From NCBI GenBank assembly GCA_024291935.2, contig CM044309.1, positions 30,466,001 to 30,530,000 on the forward strand: 64,000 nt of DNA, given 5' to 3'. This DNA is from Okapia johnstoni. Its lineage: Eukaryota; Chordata; Mammalia; Artiodactyla; Giraffidae. Position numbers and translations under genes: made by a program. The notes under the pieces are model-generated. The model was not told the DNA's origin. It saw nothing but the letters and a program-made list of their open reading frames with translations, and did not search any database. Below are positions 10,331-20,975 of the stretch, one piece after another. Every line of letters starts with the position of its first letter. The first letter of the stretch is position 1.

Positions 10331-10664
10331 TAGAAGACTTTTTTTATATCGAAGATTAAGACATGACTGAATAAACCTCAGAGGTCCTGAAAAACATCTT
10401 AATACTCTTATGTTAGACATCAACTCTGAGAAGTAAACATATCTGCATTCTTCCTTTAAAAATGTATTTTATAGAGGCATTGCTCAGGTGCAATCAAATC
10501 ATGAAATCAGTCCCATTTCCTAATGAAATTTTACTGATGGCTCTAAAATATTTCACTTCATTTCTCTTTCCAACTACTGAGATATCAGTGCCTCTCACTG
10601 TACAATAGAAATTACTGGGCAATGACTTGAGGATTAGATAAGCTTGGAATGTTAGTGCTGGAAT

Positions 10665-11385
10665 ATATAAGAATGAAATACTTAGTAATAAATTTATCTA
10701 AGGAGGTAAAAAAAAAATCTGTACATTGAAAACCATAAGATACTGATGAAAGAAACTGAAGAAGATACAGATTAATGGTAAAATATCATGTGTTCATAGA
10801 TGAGAAGAATTAATACTGTTAAAATATCTATATTACTCAAAATTATCCACAGATTCAATGTAATTCCTATCAAAATTCCATTGCAGTTTATCACAGAAAT
10901 AGAAAACAAATCCTAAAATTCATACTGAGCCACAAAAGACCCTGAAAAAATGAAGCACAATCTTGAGCAATACAAAACTGTAGGCATTACACTTCCTGAT
11001 TTCAAAATACATCACAAAAAAACATGAATCAACAATATGGTACTGGCATAAAAACAGACTATGGACCAACAGCACAGAATAAAGGCCCTAAAATACATCC
11101 ATGCATTTATGGCCAACTGATCTCCAGTAAGGTACCAAGAACACACAATTTGGAATGTATAGTCTCTTTTATCAATGATATTGGGAAAACTGGAGATCCA
11201 TGTGCAGAAAAATGAAATTGTATCTTCATTTCACACTGTGTATAAAAGCAACTGAAAATGGATTAAAGATTTAGAGGGAAGATCAAGAATTATAAAACTA
11301 CTTGAAGAAAACATAGGGCAAAAAGTTTGACATAGGTTTGGGCAGTAACTGTTTTGGATATAACCCCGAAGGCGATTATAATGCA
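10665..11385 (+). mobile_element. L1 ORF2 fragment, decayed
   Basis: Sense-strand L1 reverse-transcriptase region: AAGGAGGTAAAA, CACAAAAGACCCTGA, GGTACTGGCATAAAAACAGA, GGGAAAACTGGAGA and GAAGAAAACATAGGGC occur in the right order. Many substitutions and frame breaks leave only short open frames. It has neither a 5' end nor a 3' UTR. Confidence 0.85.
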
Positions 11386-11814
11386 AATGTGTAGGACCAG
11401 ACAAAATTTGGAAGGGGTTTAAAGTAAACTGCATTGAGATCATGCATATAAAATGCTTAGCATAGTGTCTAGTTTGCTGGGTCACTAGTCCAGAAAATAA
11501 GTGTAAATTTCTCTCCTATTGTGCACAAAAATAGAATAAACTGGGAAAGTGGGGACATGGGATGGAGAATGGGATACAGTAGACAGAAGGGTAAGAGGTT
11601 GAGGATAATAGAGGAAAACTGATTCATAAGTTACACATATCTTGGATGGAGGACACTGAAATAACCTGATGCAAGTATAGTAACAGACAGCCATTTCCCT
11701 CCATACTAGCAAAGCCAATAGAAATTGGAGCATTTTAATACTAATGCCAGGGTAGGGCAGAATTTAAGTCACCCTAAAACTGATTTTTCTTTTTAATCTA
11801 CTTGTTTATTTAAT
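11386..11814. other. Single-copy spacer
   Basis: No repeat or gene recognised. The open frame at 11485-11733 on the minus strand has no family resemblance. Confidence 0.45.
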
Positions 11815-12200
11815 GAGATTTTAATGGTTAATATGTGCCAGGCTCTGTGGTAGACATCAGGATCCAGGGATGATGATGGTACCCATTTTCTAGTAGGGGA
11901 TATGGACAATAAAGAAATCAAGACTTAAATAAGACATTTTCAGATGGTGCCAAGTGGTAAGAAGAAATTGAAAGCAGATGATATGGTACTGACTGGTGTG
12001 GGATATCTACACAGGGTGATCATGTAGGTCCTCTATGAGTAGATGACATTTGGGCTGAGCCTGGATGTTAGGAAGGAGCCAGTCATGCACAATGGTGGAG
12101 AGAAGGGGAGGCAGCATGTGTGAAGGCACGAGGCAGGAAGAACTGGGCACGTATGAAGAAAAGAAAATAAAGCCAGGAGAAGAGGGACACACTGGGCTCA
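11815..12200. repeat. L2 LINE-like fragment
   Basis: ATATGTGCCAGGCTCTGTGG, GACATTTGGGCTGAGCC and GTGTGAAGGCACGAGGCAGG are in L2 order. It is diverged and non-coding. Confidence 0.55.
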
Positions 12201-12296
12201 GCTGGACAGAGCCCTGTACACCACAGGGAGAAAAGTTGGAAGTTTAGTAAAAGGAAGACATCCATTGGATGGAAGGAGGAATTACAGCAGAAACGT

Positions 12297-12522
12297 GCTG
12301 TGTGTGCTGTGCTTAGTCGCTCAGTCGTGCCCGACTCTTTGCGACCCTATGGACTGTAGCCTGCCAGACTCTCCTGACAATGGGATTCTCCAGGCAAGAA
12401 TACTGGAGTGGGTTGCCATGCCCTCCTCCAGGGGCTCTTCCTGACCTAGGGCTCAAACCCGTGTTCTCATGTCTTCTGTGTTGGCAGCAGGTTTTTTACC
12501 ACTAGCACCACCTGGGAAGCCC
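12297..12522 (-). mobile_element. Bov-tA SINE
   Basis: From left to right: GCTTAGTCGCTCAGTCGTG, GGATTCTCCAGGCAAGAATA, a tRNA-like head and the terminal CACCTGGGAAGCCC. This is the reverse of the Bov-tA consensus. The left flank has a short TGTGTGCTGTG tract. Confidence 0.9.
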
Positions 12523-13194
12523 TTATTTTATTATTATCTTACTTAAATGGTGCTGATGGCAGACAGCACAAAAGCTCCAAAGGGGAGATGCATCTCTGGA
12601 GCATGCAGGTTCACTAGTCAACCTGGCTCCCACCTCCACTTATTGAGCCTCCTGACACTGGTCGTGGGTTGTAGTTCCCTGAGTGTGGTGTTTGGTTTAC
12701 TCTGTGTGTGTGTGCATTTTAAGGCATGAATTCCTCTTCTGGGTCTGTAGGAGCTGTCCCCTTTCTCCATGCAACCACCAAGGAAAAGTCATAGTACCCA
12801 GACAATCCTCACCATTGACTTCAAGGCCCACATCCTATCCATACCTGATCTGGGACAACTTGGCCTTTTTCCAGAGAAGGAATTGTGAAGTTTATCATTT
12901 ACAAACCTTGTTGCCTTTTGAGAAACTACATTCTGAACATACTCATCTCACACAGGGTTAAAAACTAGACTGCTCAGTTGAGGTTGTCTGGCCTTATTTA
13001 GCCTTCCAGTTTCATCTATTATCACTGTTCACACGTATTCTGTACTTGTAACGCACTGAGCATCTCACCTCTTCATGAGCAGGCCATCACAGTTCACAGC
13101 TCTGGGCTTTGGCTCTTTTCCCTTCCTGAGAAGCCCTACCTTCCCTTTTTCTCTTCCTAAAAAACTCATATTCTACAGACTTCCAGTTATACAA
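12523..13194. other. Single-copy spacer
   Basis: Contains a short (TG)n run near 12702-12713. No gene or identified repeat. Confidence 0.45.
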
Positions 13195-13450
13195 CAAACA
13201 AGTTCTGGGGATATAATGCACAATAGTGTGACTATATGTAACAATAATGTATTACACATTTGAAAGTTGCTGCAAGAGTAGATCTTTAAAGTTCTCCTTA
13301 TAAGAAAAAATAAGTGACTATGTGAGATGATTGATGTTAACTAAATTATTGTGGTAATCATTTTGCAACATGTACATATGTTAAATCATTATGTTATACA
13401 CCATAAACTTACAAAATATTGTATGTCAATTATATCTCATTAAAACTGGA
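13195..13450 (+). mobile_element. Old L1 3' end (L1M type)
   Basis: GTGAGATGATTGATGTTAAC, TGTGGTAATCATTTTGCAA and GTCAATTATATCTCATTAAA match the L1 3' UTR ending of older mammalian L1 families, with an A-rich tail near 13450. Confidence 0.75.
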
Positions 13451-13572
13451 AGAAAACCAAAACAACAAAAACTCCTATTAATCCTCCAGAGTCTCGCCAA
13501 AGATTGACTCTGAAGTTTTTCTGCCTTGTTCTCTCAGAAAGTTAGTTCATCCATCTTCCTTGCTTGTTTGAC

Positions 13573-13833
13573 AGTACTCTCGCCTGGACAATCCCATGGA
13601 CGGAGGAGCCTGGTGGGCTGCGGTCCATGGGGTCACGAAGAGTCTGACACAACTGAGCGACTTCACTTTCACTTTTCACTTTCATGCATTGGAGAAGGAA
13701 ATGGCAACCCACTCCAGTGTTCTTGCCTGGAGAATCCCAGGGACGGTGGAGCCTGGTGGGCTGCCGTCTATGGGGTCGCACAGAGTTGGACACGACTGAA
13801 GAGACTTAGCAGCAGCAGCAGCAGCAGCAGCAG
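13573..13833 (+). mobile_element. BOV-A2 SINE, 5' truncated, with (AGC)n tail
   Basis: It starts within the first monomer at AGTACTCTCGCCTGG, contains both monomers and the CACTTTCACTTTTCAC linker, and ends in about eight AGC units (13808-13833). Open frames over it read fixed SINE translations such as WAAVHGV and are not genes. Confidence 0.92.
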
Positions 13834-13925
13834 GCACTTATCACATTCCACAAAAATATTTATTTACAATTATGACTTTCCCAATTAGATTTTGAGTCCC
13901 TTAAAAGCAATTATCTTTATATTAA

Positions 13926-14229
13926 AATGAAAGTCACTCTTTGTGACCCAGTAGACTGTAACCCACCAGGCTCCTCTGTCCATGGAATTCTCCAGGTCAG
14001 AATACTAGAGTGGGTAGCTGTTCCAGTCTCCAGGAGATCTTCCTGACCCAGGGATAGAACCTAGGTCTCCTGCATTGATTCATTACCGTCTGAGCCACCA
14101 GGGAAGCCCAAGAATACAGGAGTGGGTAGTCTATCCCTTCTCCAGTGGATCTTTCCAATCCAGGAATTGAACTGGGGTTTCCTGCATTGCAAGCAGATTC
14201 TTTACCAGCTGAGTTACCAGGGAAGCCCA
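13926..14229 (-). mobile_element. Tandem Bov-tA SINE (two heads)
   Basis: In reverse orientation there are two copies of the tRNA-like head, each ending in GGGAAGCCC (about 14101-14109 and 14219-14229), joined by CAAGAATACAGGAGTGGG. The copy at 38691-38941 has the same layout. Confidence 0.85.
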
Positions 14230-14332
14230 TGGCAGCTTTTTATTTAGCTTTTTATTTTCCCCTAGAAACTTCCATTTTGCCTAGCATCTAAGTAATCATG
14301 GGATAGTTTGTAGAATGAATGATTATGGAATA

Positions 14333-14437
14333 TGTTGTTGTTCAGTCGCCTAGTTGTGTCTGACTCTGCGACCCCATGGACTGCAGCATGCCAGGCCTCT
14401 CTGTCCCTCACCATCTCCCGAAGTTTGCCCAAGTTCA
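14333..14437 (-). mobile_element. BovB LINE 3' fragment
   Basis: GTTGTTGTTCAGTCGCCTAG at the left is the reversed BovB 3' terminus. CATGCCAGGCCTCTCTGTCC and CATCTCCCGAAGTTTG continue the 3' end of its ORF. Only about 100 bp is present. Confidence 0.85.
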
Positions 14438-14574
14438 CATCATCTACTTCTAAAACATAGGAATGGCTCATGATCTCTGATCACACCCTTAAGGAAAGGG
14501 AGTGTAGGGAGCAGACGGCAATAGGTTGAAGTAAGTTAATCAGGATAGCCGTCAACAGAGCCATTGTGTTCTGT

Positions 14575-14690
14575 AAATTATTCACAGCTAACTCTGGAGT
14601 TCTATCTCCCCACAAGTAAAATGGGAATAAGAATCTCCCTTCAGTTGTTATGGAGACCAAATGGGATGTCATAGGCGAACTGTAAATCAT
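14575..14690 (+). repeat. MIR fragment
   Basis: ACTCTGGAGTTCTATC, then CACAAGTAAAATGGGAATAA, matches the MIR core. The left side is degraded. Confidence 0.45.
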
Positions 14691-14699
14691 CACATGTGC

Positions 14700-14912
14700 A
14701 CATGTGCGTGCTCAGTCACGTCAGTCCTATCTGACTCGTTGCGACCCTATGGACTGTAGCCCACCAGGCTTCTCTGGAATTCTCCAGGCAAGAATACTGG
14801 AGTGTGTTGCCATGCCCTCCTCCAGGGGATCTTCGTCACCTAGGGATCGAACTCACGTCTCTTACATCTCTGGCAGGCAGGTTCTTTACCACTAGTGCCA
14901 CCTACGAAGCTC
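14700..14912 (-). mobile_element. Bov-tA SINE
   Basis: GTGCTCAGTCACGTCAGTCC through CTCCAGGCAAGAATACTGG to CACTAGTGCCACCTACGAAG. It lies directly against the BovB element that follows. Confidence 0.9.
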
Positions 14913-14914
14913 CA

Positions 14915-15706
14915 AGTTCAGTTCAGTTCAGTCGCTCAGTCGTGTCCGACTCTGTGCGACCCCATGGACTGCAGCACGCCAGGCCTCCCTGTCCATCACC
15001 AGCTCCCGGAGTTTAACCAAACTCATGTCCATTGAGTCGGTGATGCCATCTAGCCATCTCATCCTCTGTCGTCTCCTTCTCCTCCTGCCCTCAATCTTTC
15101 CCAGCATCAGGGTCTTTTCAAATGAGTCAGCTCTTCGCATCAGGTGGTCAAAGTATTGGAGTTTCAGCTTCAACATCAGTCCTTCCAATGAACACCCAGG
15201 ACCGATCTCCTTTAGGATGGACTGGTTGGATCTCCTCGCAGTCCAAGGGACTCTCAAGAGTCTTCTCCAACACCACAGTTCAAAAGCATCAATTCTTCTG
15301 CACTCAGCTTTCTTTACAGTCCAACTCTCACATCCATACATGACTACTAGAAAAACCATAGCCTTGACTATACGGACCTTTGTTGACAAAGTAATGTCTC
15401 TGCTTTTAAATATGCTGTCTAGGTTGGTCATAACTTCCCTTCCAAGGAGTAAGCGTCTTTTAATTTCATGGCTGCAGTCACCATCCTCAGTGATTTGGGA
15501 GCCCCCAAAAATAAAGTCAGCCACAGTTTCCAGTTTCCCCATCTATTCACCATGAAGTGATGGGACCAGATGCCATGATCTTAGTTTTCTGAATGTTGAG
15601 CTTTAAGCCAACTTTTTCACTCTCCTCTTTCACTTACATCAAGAGACTCTTTAGTTCTTCTTCACTTTCTGCCATAAGGGTGGTGTTATCTGCATACTGA
15701 AGTCCC
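14915..15706 (-). mobile_element. BovB (RTE) LINE, 3' end with C-terminal ORF
   Basis: The 3' terminus is at the left as (AGTTC)n, the reverse of the BovB TGAAC tail. A minus-strand open frame at 14928-15542 (204 codons) encodes the C-terminal end of the BovB replicase polyprotein. Landmarks include [46 protein letters not shown] and [18 protein letters not shown]. The endonuclease and the reverse-transcriptase core are missing through 5' truncation, so it is not functional. Such fragments are often mis-annotated as host proteins. The 176-codon frame on the opposite strand is a shadow. Confidence 0.93.
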
Positions 15707-17094
15707 AAACCATCATATAATAAGTAGCTATTATTATTATTACTAATTGCAGCAATTACTATAGGCACTATATTGTAGAGATTATATAATAGATTTATTT
15801 CTTTCCACAAGAGTATATCTGCCTCCCCTCTCCAACCTTCAATCTATCTAAAACACACACATACACACTATTTGCTTGTCTGAGTTGCAGAGAATTGCTT
15901 ACTGAGATCTTCATTTAAGGCTACTTGACCATAAGGCTGCAAATCCATGGAGACTCAGAAATAATTCTTCTGGTGGCAACTGTTCTTATAATTTCAGTAA
16001 ACATTGACTGAGCAGTTTTATATACCTGGCCCTGTATCTGGGGAACTCAAGGTGATGCAATGGAAAATGAGGTAGAGTGTCTGATCTCAAATTCCCCCTG
16101 CCCCAGCACCAGAGGCTAACTTAATAATACAGGGTTCTAACAGGAAGGTCTTGATTAACCTGTGGGAATGTTGACACAATTAGACATCTCTGAATGCCAT
16201 ACACCTGGCTGAAATAGGTAATGAAGTAAAGAAAGCAATTGCAGGATGCATTCTGTGACTTAAAATAGAATCCTACCACTAATTATCATGTTGGAGGAGA
16301 CAGCTTCTATACTAATGTTACTTTGGAATTCAGGATACTCTTGACCTTCAGACAATTTTTAGAAAGTTTGGAAGTCAAGGGCTGGGTGCTTCCAGAAGAT
16401 ATGGTTGGTTCAAAAAAGCTTGACCACTTTCCTAACAAGAAAACGAACCTGGCATCTGTTCTATGAGAAGTATTATTGGAGTGACAAAGCTACAAACCAC
16501 CGCCCCCACCCCCAACCCCAAACGTGTTCAGGCTCTTAAAGTGAGGGTCTGGCAGCGGTGTTTATTCAAATTAGGGTTTTGCTTTATCATAAAGGAAAAT
16601 CTCTGCTTTCCAGTGAATCAGTCCAGCTGACAAGAGTGAAGTGAAGCAGAAGAAAAATCACCATCCTGATTGATGTGGGCTTCTGTATATCACACACCTC
16701 TTTAGGAGGAATTAGCATCTCAGACAGGAGGGCTTGGAGAATTTTAACATTAAGTTGATTAGAAGCCAAATAACTTGGTTTAGTCAGAGGCCCCACAGGC
16801 TTCCTGAAAGCACTGTCTGCACTGGTCCAGATGGCCTTTTTTGGCTGTGCTACCCTCAGCCACACATCCAGCCAGCTTCATGTTCCAGCTTCACTTGGAG
16901 AGAGAGAGGCTGCCCCCACCTCCTTCTGTGCCCCACAAATGCCACCCCATCTCAGTGCTCAGTGAGTCTGCACTAACAGCCTGAAATTGGCATGTCTCTT
17001 CAAAAGTTTTGGAGAAAGGACTGGAGATACTGAATTGATGGCTAGAAGGAGAGACTAGGGTTAACCTTTTCTAAAGGATAATCACAATAGTGAT
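15707..17094. other. Mostly single-copy spacer
   Basis: Contains a probable L2 piece at about 15980-16080 (AACATTGACTGAGCAG, ACCTGGCCCTGTATCTGG) and a C-rich run at 16500-16522. No gene-like frame was recognised. Confidence 0.45.
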
Positions 17095-17560
17095 ATGTTG
17101 TTGACAATAACGTTGATAATAACATAATAGGGCCCGTCAAGGTGTCAGGTACTGGGTTGAGAAATTAAATAAAATTTCTTATTTGACTCTCAACTAAATT
17201 TCATGACATATGTATGATAACCTCCATGTTGTGCATGCGTGCTTGTTCAGTCGCTTCAGTTGTGTCCAACTCTTTGAAACCCCATGGACTGTAGCCCACC
17301 AGGCTCCCCGGTCCATGGGATTCTCCAGGCAAGAATACTGGAGTGGGTTGCTATGCCCTCCTCCAGAGAATCTTCCCAACCCAGGGACTGAACCCGAGCC
17401 TCTTGGGTTTCCAGCACTGCTGGCAGATTCTTTACTGCTGAGCCACCTGGGAAGCCCAACCTCCATGTTACAGATGGAAAATAGCTCAGAGGGTATAAAT
17501 GAACTTCCCAAAGCTAACACACAATAGAACTAATTCAAGCCCATGTTTGTGATATTCCAA
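17095..17560 (-). repeat. MIR SINE split by a Bov-tA insertion
   Basis: The left half (to 17230) reads AAGGTGTCAGGTACTGGG. The right half (from 17458) reads TTACAGATGGAAAATAGCTC, CTTCCCAAAGCTAACACACA and AATTCAAGCCCATG. Together they make one reversed MIR with the Bov-tA at 17231-17457 inside it. Confidence 0.65.
17231..17457 (-). mobile_element. Bov-tA SINE with 12-bp target-site duplication
   Basis: A complete reversed Bov-tA, from the GTGCATGCGTGCTTGTTCAG end to CACCTGGGAAGCCC. Perfect duplications AACCTCCATGTT flank it (17219-17230 and 17458-17469). The duplicated target is part of a MIR. Confidence 0.95.
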
Positions 17561-17654
17561 ACTGCATGCTCTAAAACTTTATACTACTCCCCCAGCTCCT
17601 TATAGCTACATAAATAACATGAAAATGGACTCGAGGGTCAAGAGGAGGCCTTCA

Positions 17655-17761
17655 GGGAATTTCCTGGCTGTCCAGTGGGTAAGACTCTGTGCTTTCACTG
17701 CAGGGGGTGGGGGTTCAATCCCTGGTTGGGGAACTATGATCCCACATGCTGCATAGTGCAG

Positions 17762-17823
<62 letters not shown>
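17655..17823 (+). mobile_element. CHR-2-type SINE with (GA)n tail
   Basis: GGAATTTCCTGGCTGTCCAG, GGTTCAATCCCTGG and ATCCCACATGCTGCATAG identify the SINE. Its A-rich tail has expanded into about 26 GA units (17769-17822). The 8-bp repeats GGCCTTCA at 17647-17654 and 17824-17831 are its target-site duplication. Confidence 0.88.
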
Positions 17824-17826
<3 letters not shown>

Positions 17827-19354
17827 CTTCAATTCCCTTATTTAACACTAAAGAAGCAAAATTTCTTGGTGAGGTGACAAGGTGGGATTGAGGTGAGTAG
17901 ACAAGAAATTAAGAAAGTCAAGTAATGCTATTTTTTTTTTTTTTTGCATTCTGTCTTCTGGACCCACTACCCTGAAAAGTAGTGAATTCTGCCTCATTTG
18001 AAAAAGGCAATTGTACTGATCATAATGGTGATGATGATGACCATACAGCTTAAGAGAAAATTTTATCAGCTGTTGAACAATACTCACAATATTACTGAGG
18101 GTCATTAGCTATAGAATTATAAATGCAACCCACACATGCAATGTCTTGAAAACACTGAATGACCTAAATAACTTGCTTATCTTAAATGTGGCCTCAATTT
18201 TTCTACTTAAAGAATGAGAAACAAGAATTTTGTTTATGTACATAGGTGTGTATATATATATATATATGTATTTGGATGTAAATATATATAATGTTTCAGT
18301 GAGGTGGGTGGAAAATTGTTTTGAGTGACTGTATTACTTATTGAAAAATAAACTTTGAAACCCAGTCACTTTCAATAGCTTAAAGTGCTTAAATAAGTAC
18401 ATTTACATCTATAGAGTATCTATAGTGTCTCAACTTTCCCATATACATAAAATACACAAAACAAAATTAAATGACTGGCTTTATTTTTACTGTATTCCCT
18501 GAATTTCTCATACTCAGGTATTGGGGTGGGGAAGAGTTTTATCCAGAATTGCAAAAAAAGGCACATTTGCGTATCAAAATGATTATAACTACTCTATGGC
18601 ACAGTTCATTTGGGGAAAAGAAAAGCTCAAAACTTTCAATCCTTTCCAGCCTTCATTAAAGATGGGCTTGCAGTTGCTAAATGATTCACAATCACTCAAG
18701 GGCCCAAAATCTGGGTTTGATCTTGTGCAGCTCACATTAAAATTATTAGACTGTGATAGCAGAAGCAGAACACAGGATGGCTGGGCAGGTGAGAAGGGAA
18801 AACCCTCACTAAGTATAGAAAATTTTATTAATCCAAGGTTTGCTATAAGGGAGGAAATGCAGAGAAGGTGTATGACAGCTTAATGGAAGTTGCTGAAATA
18901 TGGACTACTCCTATTTTTGCAGAGTCTCTTAAGTGCAAAATGTCTTATAGACACAGAAAGTACTTTGGCCAGTGATGGCTGCATTTGTCAAAAGGTCTCC
19001 TCTAGCTTTATGTACTCAAGGCAGATAGATGAACAGTGATTTCTTCTTGAAATCTGAGTCTACTCTTCTTCACTCACATATCCAACTGATATGACTGATG
19101 TATAGGACATGCTTACGCATGCACTCTTCTCTGAAACACAAAGCTAATCATTAGAGGCCGCATCAAGTAACAGTTCAGCTGGGTTCTGGAGCCAGACTGC
19201 TTTGGTGTGAATCCAAGTTCTCACTAAAATTTTATAAGGATGAGCTTCCCCAAGTACAAACGACAGAAGATCAGATTTCCACCCGTAGAGTTAACATATA
19301 TAAAGTGCCCTTAGAATCAAGTCCCTTGTCAACCATAGGATAAACTACGGTTGA
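17824..19354. other. Mostly single-copy spacer
   Basis: Contains a T run (17931-17945), a (TA)n run near 18249-18268 and a weak MIR-like segment at about 19160-19260 (GTTCTGGAGCCAGACTGC). The 120-codon frame at 18521-18883 has no family resemblance. Confidence 0.45.
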
Positions 19355-19770
19355 CAATGTCTTCCATGACCCTTGTCTCCAGCCTCACCTGGTACCTCTG
19401 TTCTTTCCCTCTGTTCTTACTTCAGCCACATTTCTACTCATCCCAGCCTTTTCCTTCTGGGACTTGGCATTTTCTATTTCTCTGCCTGGAAGATTCTTAT
19501 CTTCTTTCTCACAAAAAAGGGGCTAAATTTTCAGCCAAGTCTTGATTTAAATGACACTCAATTAGGCCTGGTGCAGATCCCCCATATTGCACCCCCATAG
19601 CTTCTTGAACTTCTCTCTGTAGTATTAATTAAATATAGACCTTAAAAATGTCTGTTCCCTGTCACCCTATGTTGACTGTAAGTATATACAAGCAATGAAT
19701 GCAGTATCTGACATTTAACAGAGACTTGAGAAATACATTTTGGCTGAATAAATGAATAAATAAATGCTAT
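19355..19770 (+). repeat. L2 LINE 3' region
   Basis: CTTCAGCCACATTTCTACTC, TTCTCTGCCTGGAAGATTC and the final TTGGCTGAATAAATGAATAA follow the L2 ORF-end and 3' UTR order on the + strand. Confidence 0.65.
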
Positions 19771-19854
19771 TTGGCTATGGCTGGTACCCTGTGTTACATA
19801 ATAATAAATATAGTTTTCAGTTTATCAATATGCACCTGTTATTACAAGTCTTTG

Positions 19855-20010
19855 GAGAAACTTTTTGACATGATAGATAGCTTTACTGCATAAATTGTGG
19901 TGATGGTTTCATGGGTGTACACTTATCTCCAAACTCATCAGGTTGTACCCATTAAATATGTACAGCTGTTTGTATGTCAACCATAACTCAAGAAAGTGGT
20001 TCTAAAAAAA
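19855..20010 (+). mobile_element. Old L1 3' end
   Basis: TTGTGGTGATGGTTTCATGG, GTGTACACTTATCTCCAAAC and GTATGTCAACCATAACTCAA are in L1M 3' UTR order. The tail is A-rich. Confidence 0.6.
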
Positions 20011-20379
20011 TTCAGCTACACTGCTTCTAACATGTTTTATAGATCCTAGTAGCTATTTATGTGTCTAACTCCCCACTAGATTCTGTAGTCTTCAAAGACA
20101 GAAGCCAGGGGTGGAAATATATTGAATCTAATATAAAGTATGCAGAAATTATTTAAATGAAAAATAATAACAAGGTTGGTTAACCTGGGTTCTACACAGC
20201 CACCTGGCCTAGTGAACAACAATCACAGTTATAAAGGAAAGTCTAATGGGCATGAACTCAAATTAGAAGTTGACATTTTAGGGGTGTTATGACTTACAAT
20301 GATCTGAGTGCTGATAGCACCCAAGGCTAAGAGCATGGCATCTGACCTGGCCATGCCACATTCCTGGTAAGGACCATGC
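20011..20379. other. Single-copy spacer
   Basis: No gene or identified repeat. Confidence 0.45.
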
Positions 20380-20640
20380 CCTCTGCTGCATGTCACCTGT
20401 CACTTCGTTCTGCTCCTTTGTTCTGGTTGCTCTCAAAATACTTTCCACTTGGAGTCAGCCTCTCTCAAGTTTCCACACCCTCCAGTGTGTCTTTCTTCCC
20501 AGGCATGATCTAAGCTCCATGATGGGGCTTCACGCTGGGTGTATGGTTCATCTTTATCTGTGTTCTGCCTGCCTTGTGACTGTTGGGTCCCTAAGAGCTG
20601 TGGCTTGAGCATCTTTGGCTAAAGCCTCCAATAATCTTGG
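20380..20640 (+). repeat. L2 LINE-like fragment
   Basis: A pyrimidine-rich L2-style run (GTTCTGCTCCTTTGTTCTGG) followed by ATCTAAGCTCCATGATGGG. Diverged. Confidence 0.4.
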
Positions 20641-20704
20641 TCCAAGCTATCAGTCTAGTACTTGTGAAACATGCAAATTAGCCTGATCTTTGTCTCTCAA
20701 GGAA

Positions 20705-20884
20705 CAACATGGAGAAGCAGTTAAGAGCACGGGTAACTGAACCTGGGTTTAATTTTGCCTCTGCCATGTATTAGCTACATGGCTTTAGAAGTCAGAGTCG
20801 GTTTCTTCCACTTTTAAAAGTGCTGTCTTACAGCTTGTCAACAGCATTTAATGAGACAATGTGTATAAAATGATGAAGATGGTG
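20705..20884 (+). repeat. MIR SINE
   Basis: CAGTTAAGAGCACGGGTAAC, TGAACCTGGGTTTAATTTTG and TGCCATGTATTAGCTACATG are in MIR order. It ends at a trinucleotide repeat. Confidence 0.8.
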
Positions 20885-20975
20885 GCAAGTATTATTACTA
20901 TTACTATTATTATTACCACTACCACTGTTACTACTACTACCTCTACTACTATCATTAATACGTACTATAATTATT
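20885..20975. repeat. (ATT/ACT/ACC)n trinucleotide microsatellite
   Basis: About 90 bp of imperfect TAT/TAC-type triplets follow the MIR end, where such repeats often seed. Antisense translation gives a serine/asparagine-rich open frame that is not a gene. Confidence 0.85.

Noticed and set aside
13526..13888. 120-codon open frame containing WAAVHGV-type motifs
   Set aside because: A fixed translation of BOV-A2 that appears wherever this SINE is inserted.
15025..15555. 176-codon open frame on the + strand
   Set aside because: It is the antisense shadow of the BovB replicase frame on the minus strand.
17769..17822. Ser/Leu-repeat protein from a minus-strand frame
   Set aside because: It is the translation of a (GA)n microsatellite.
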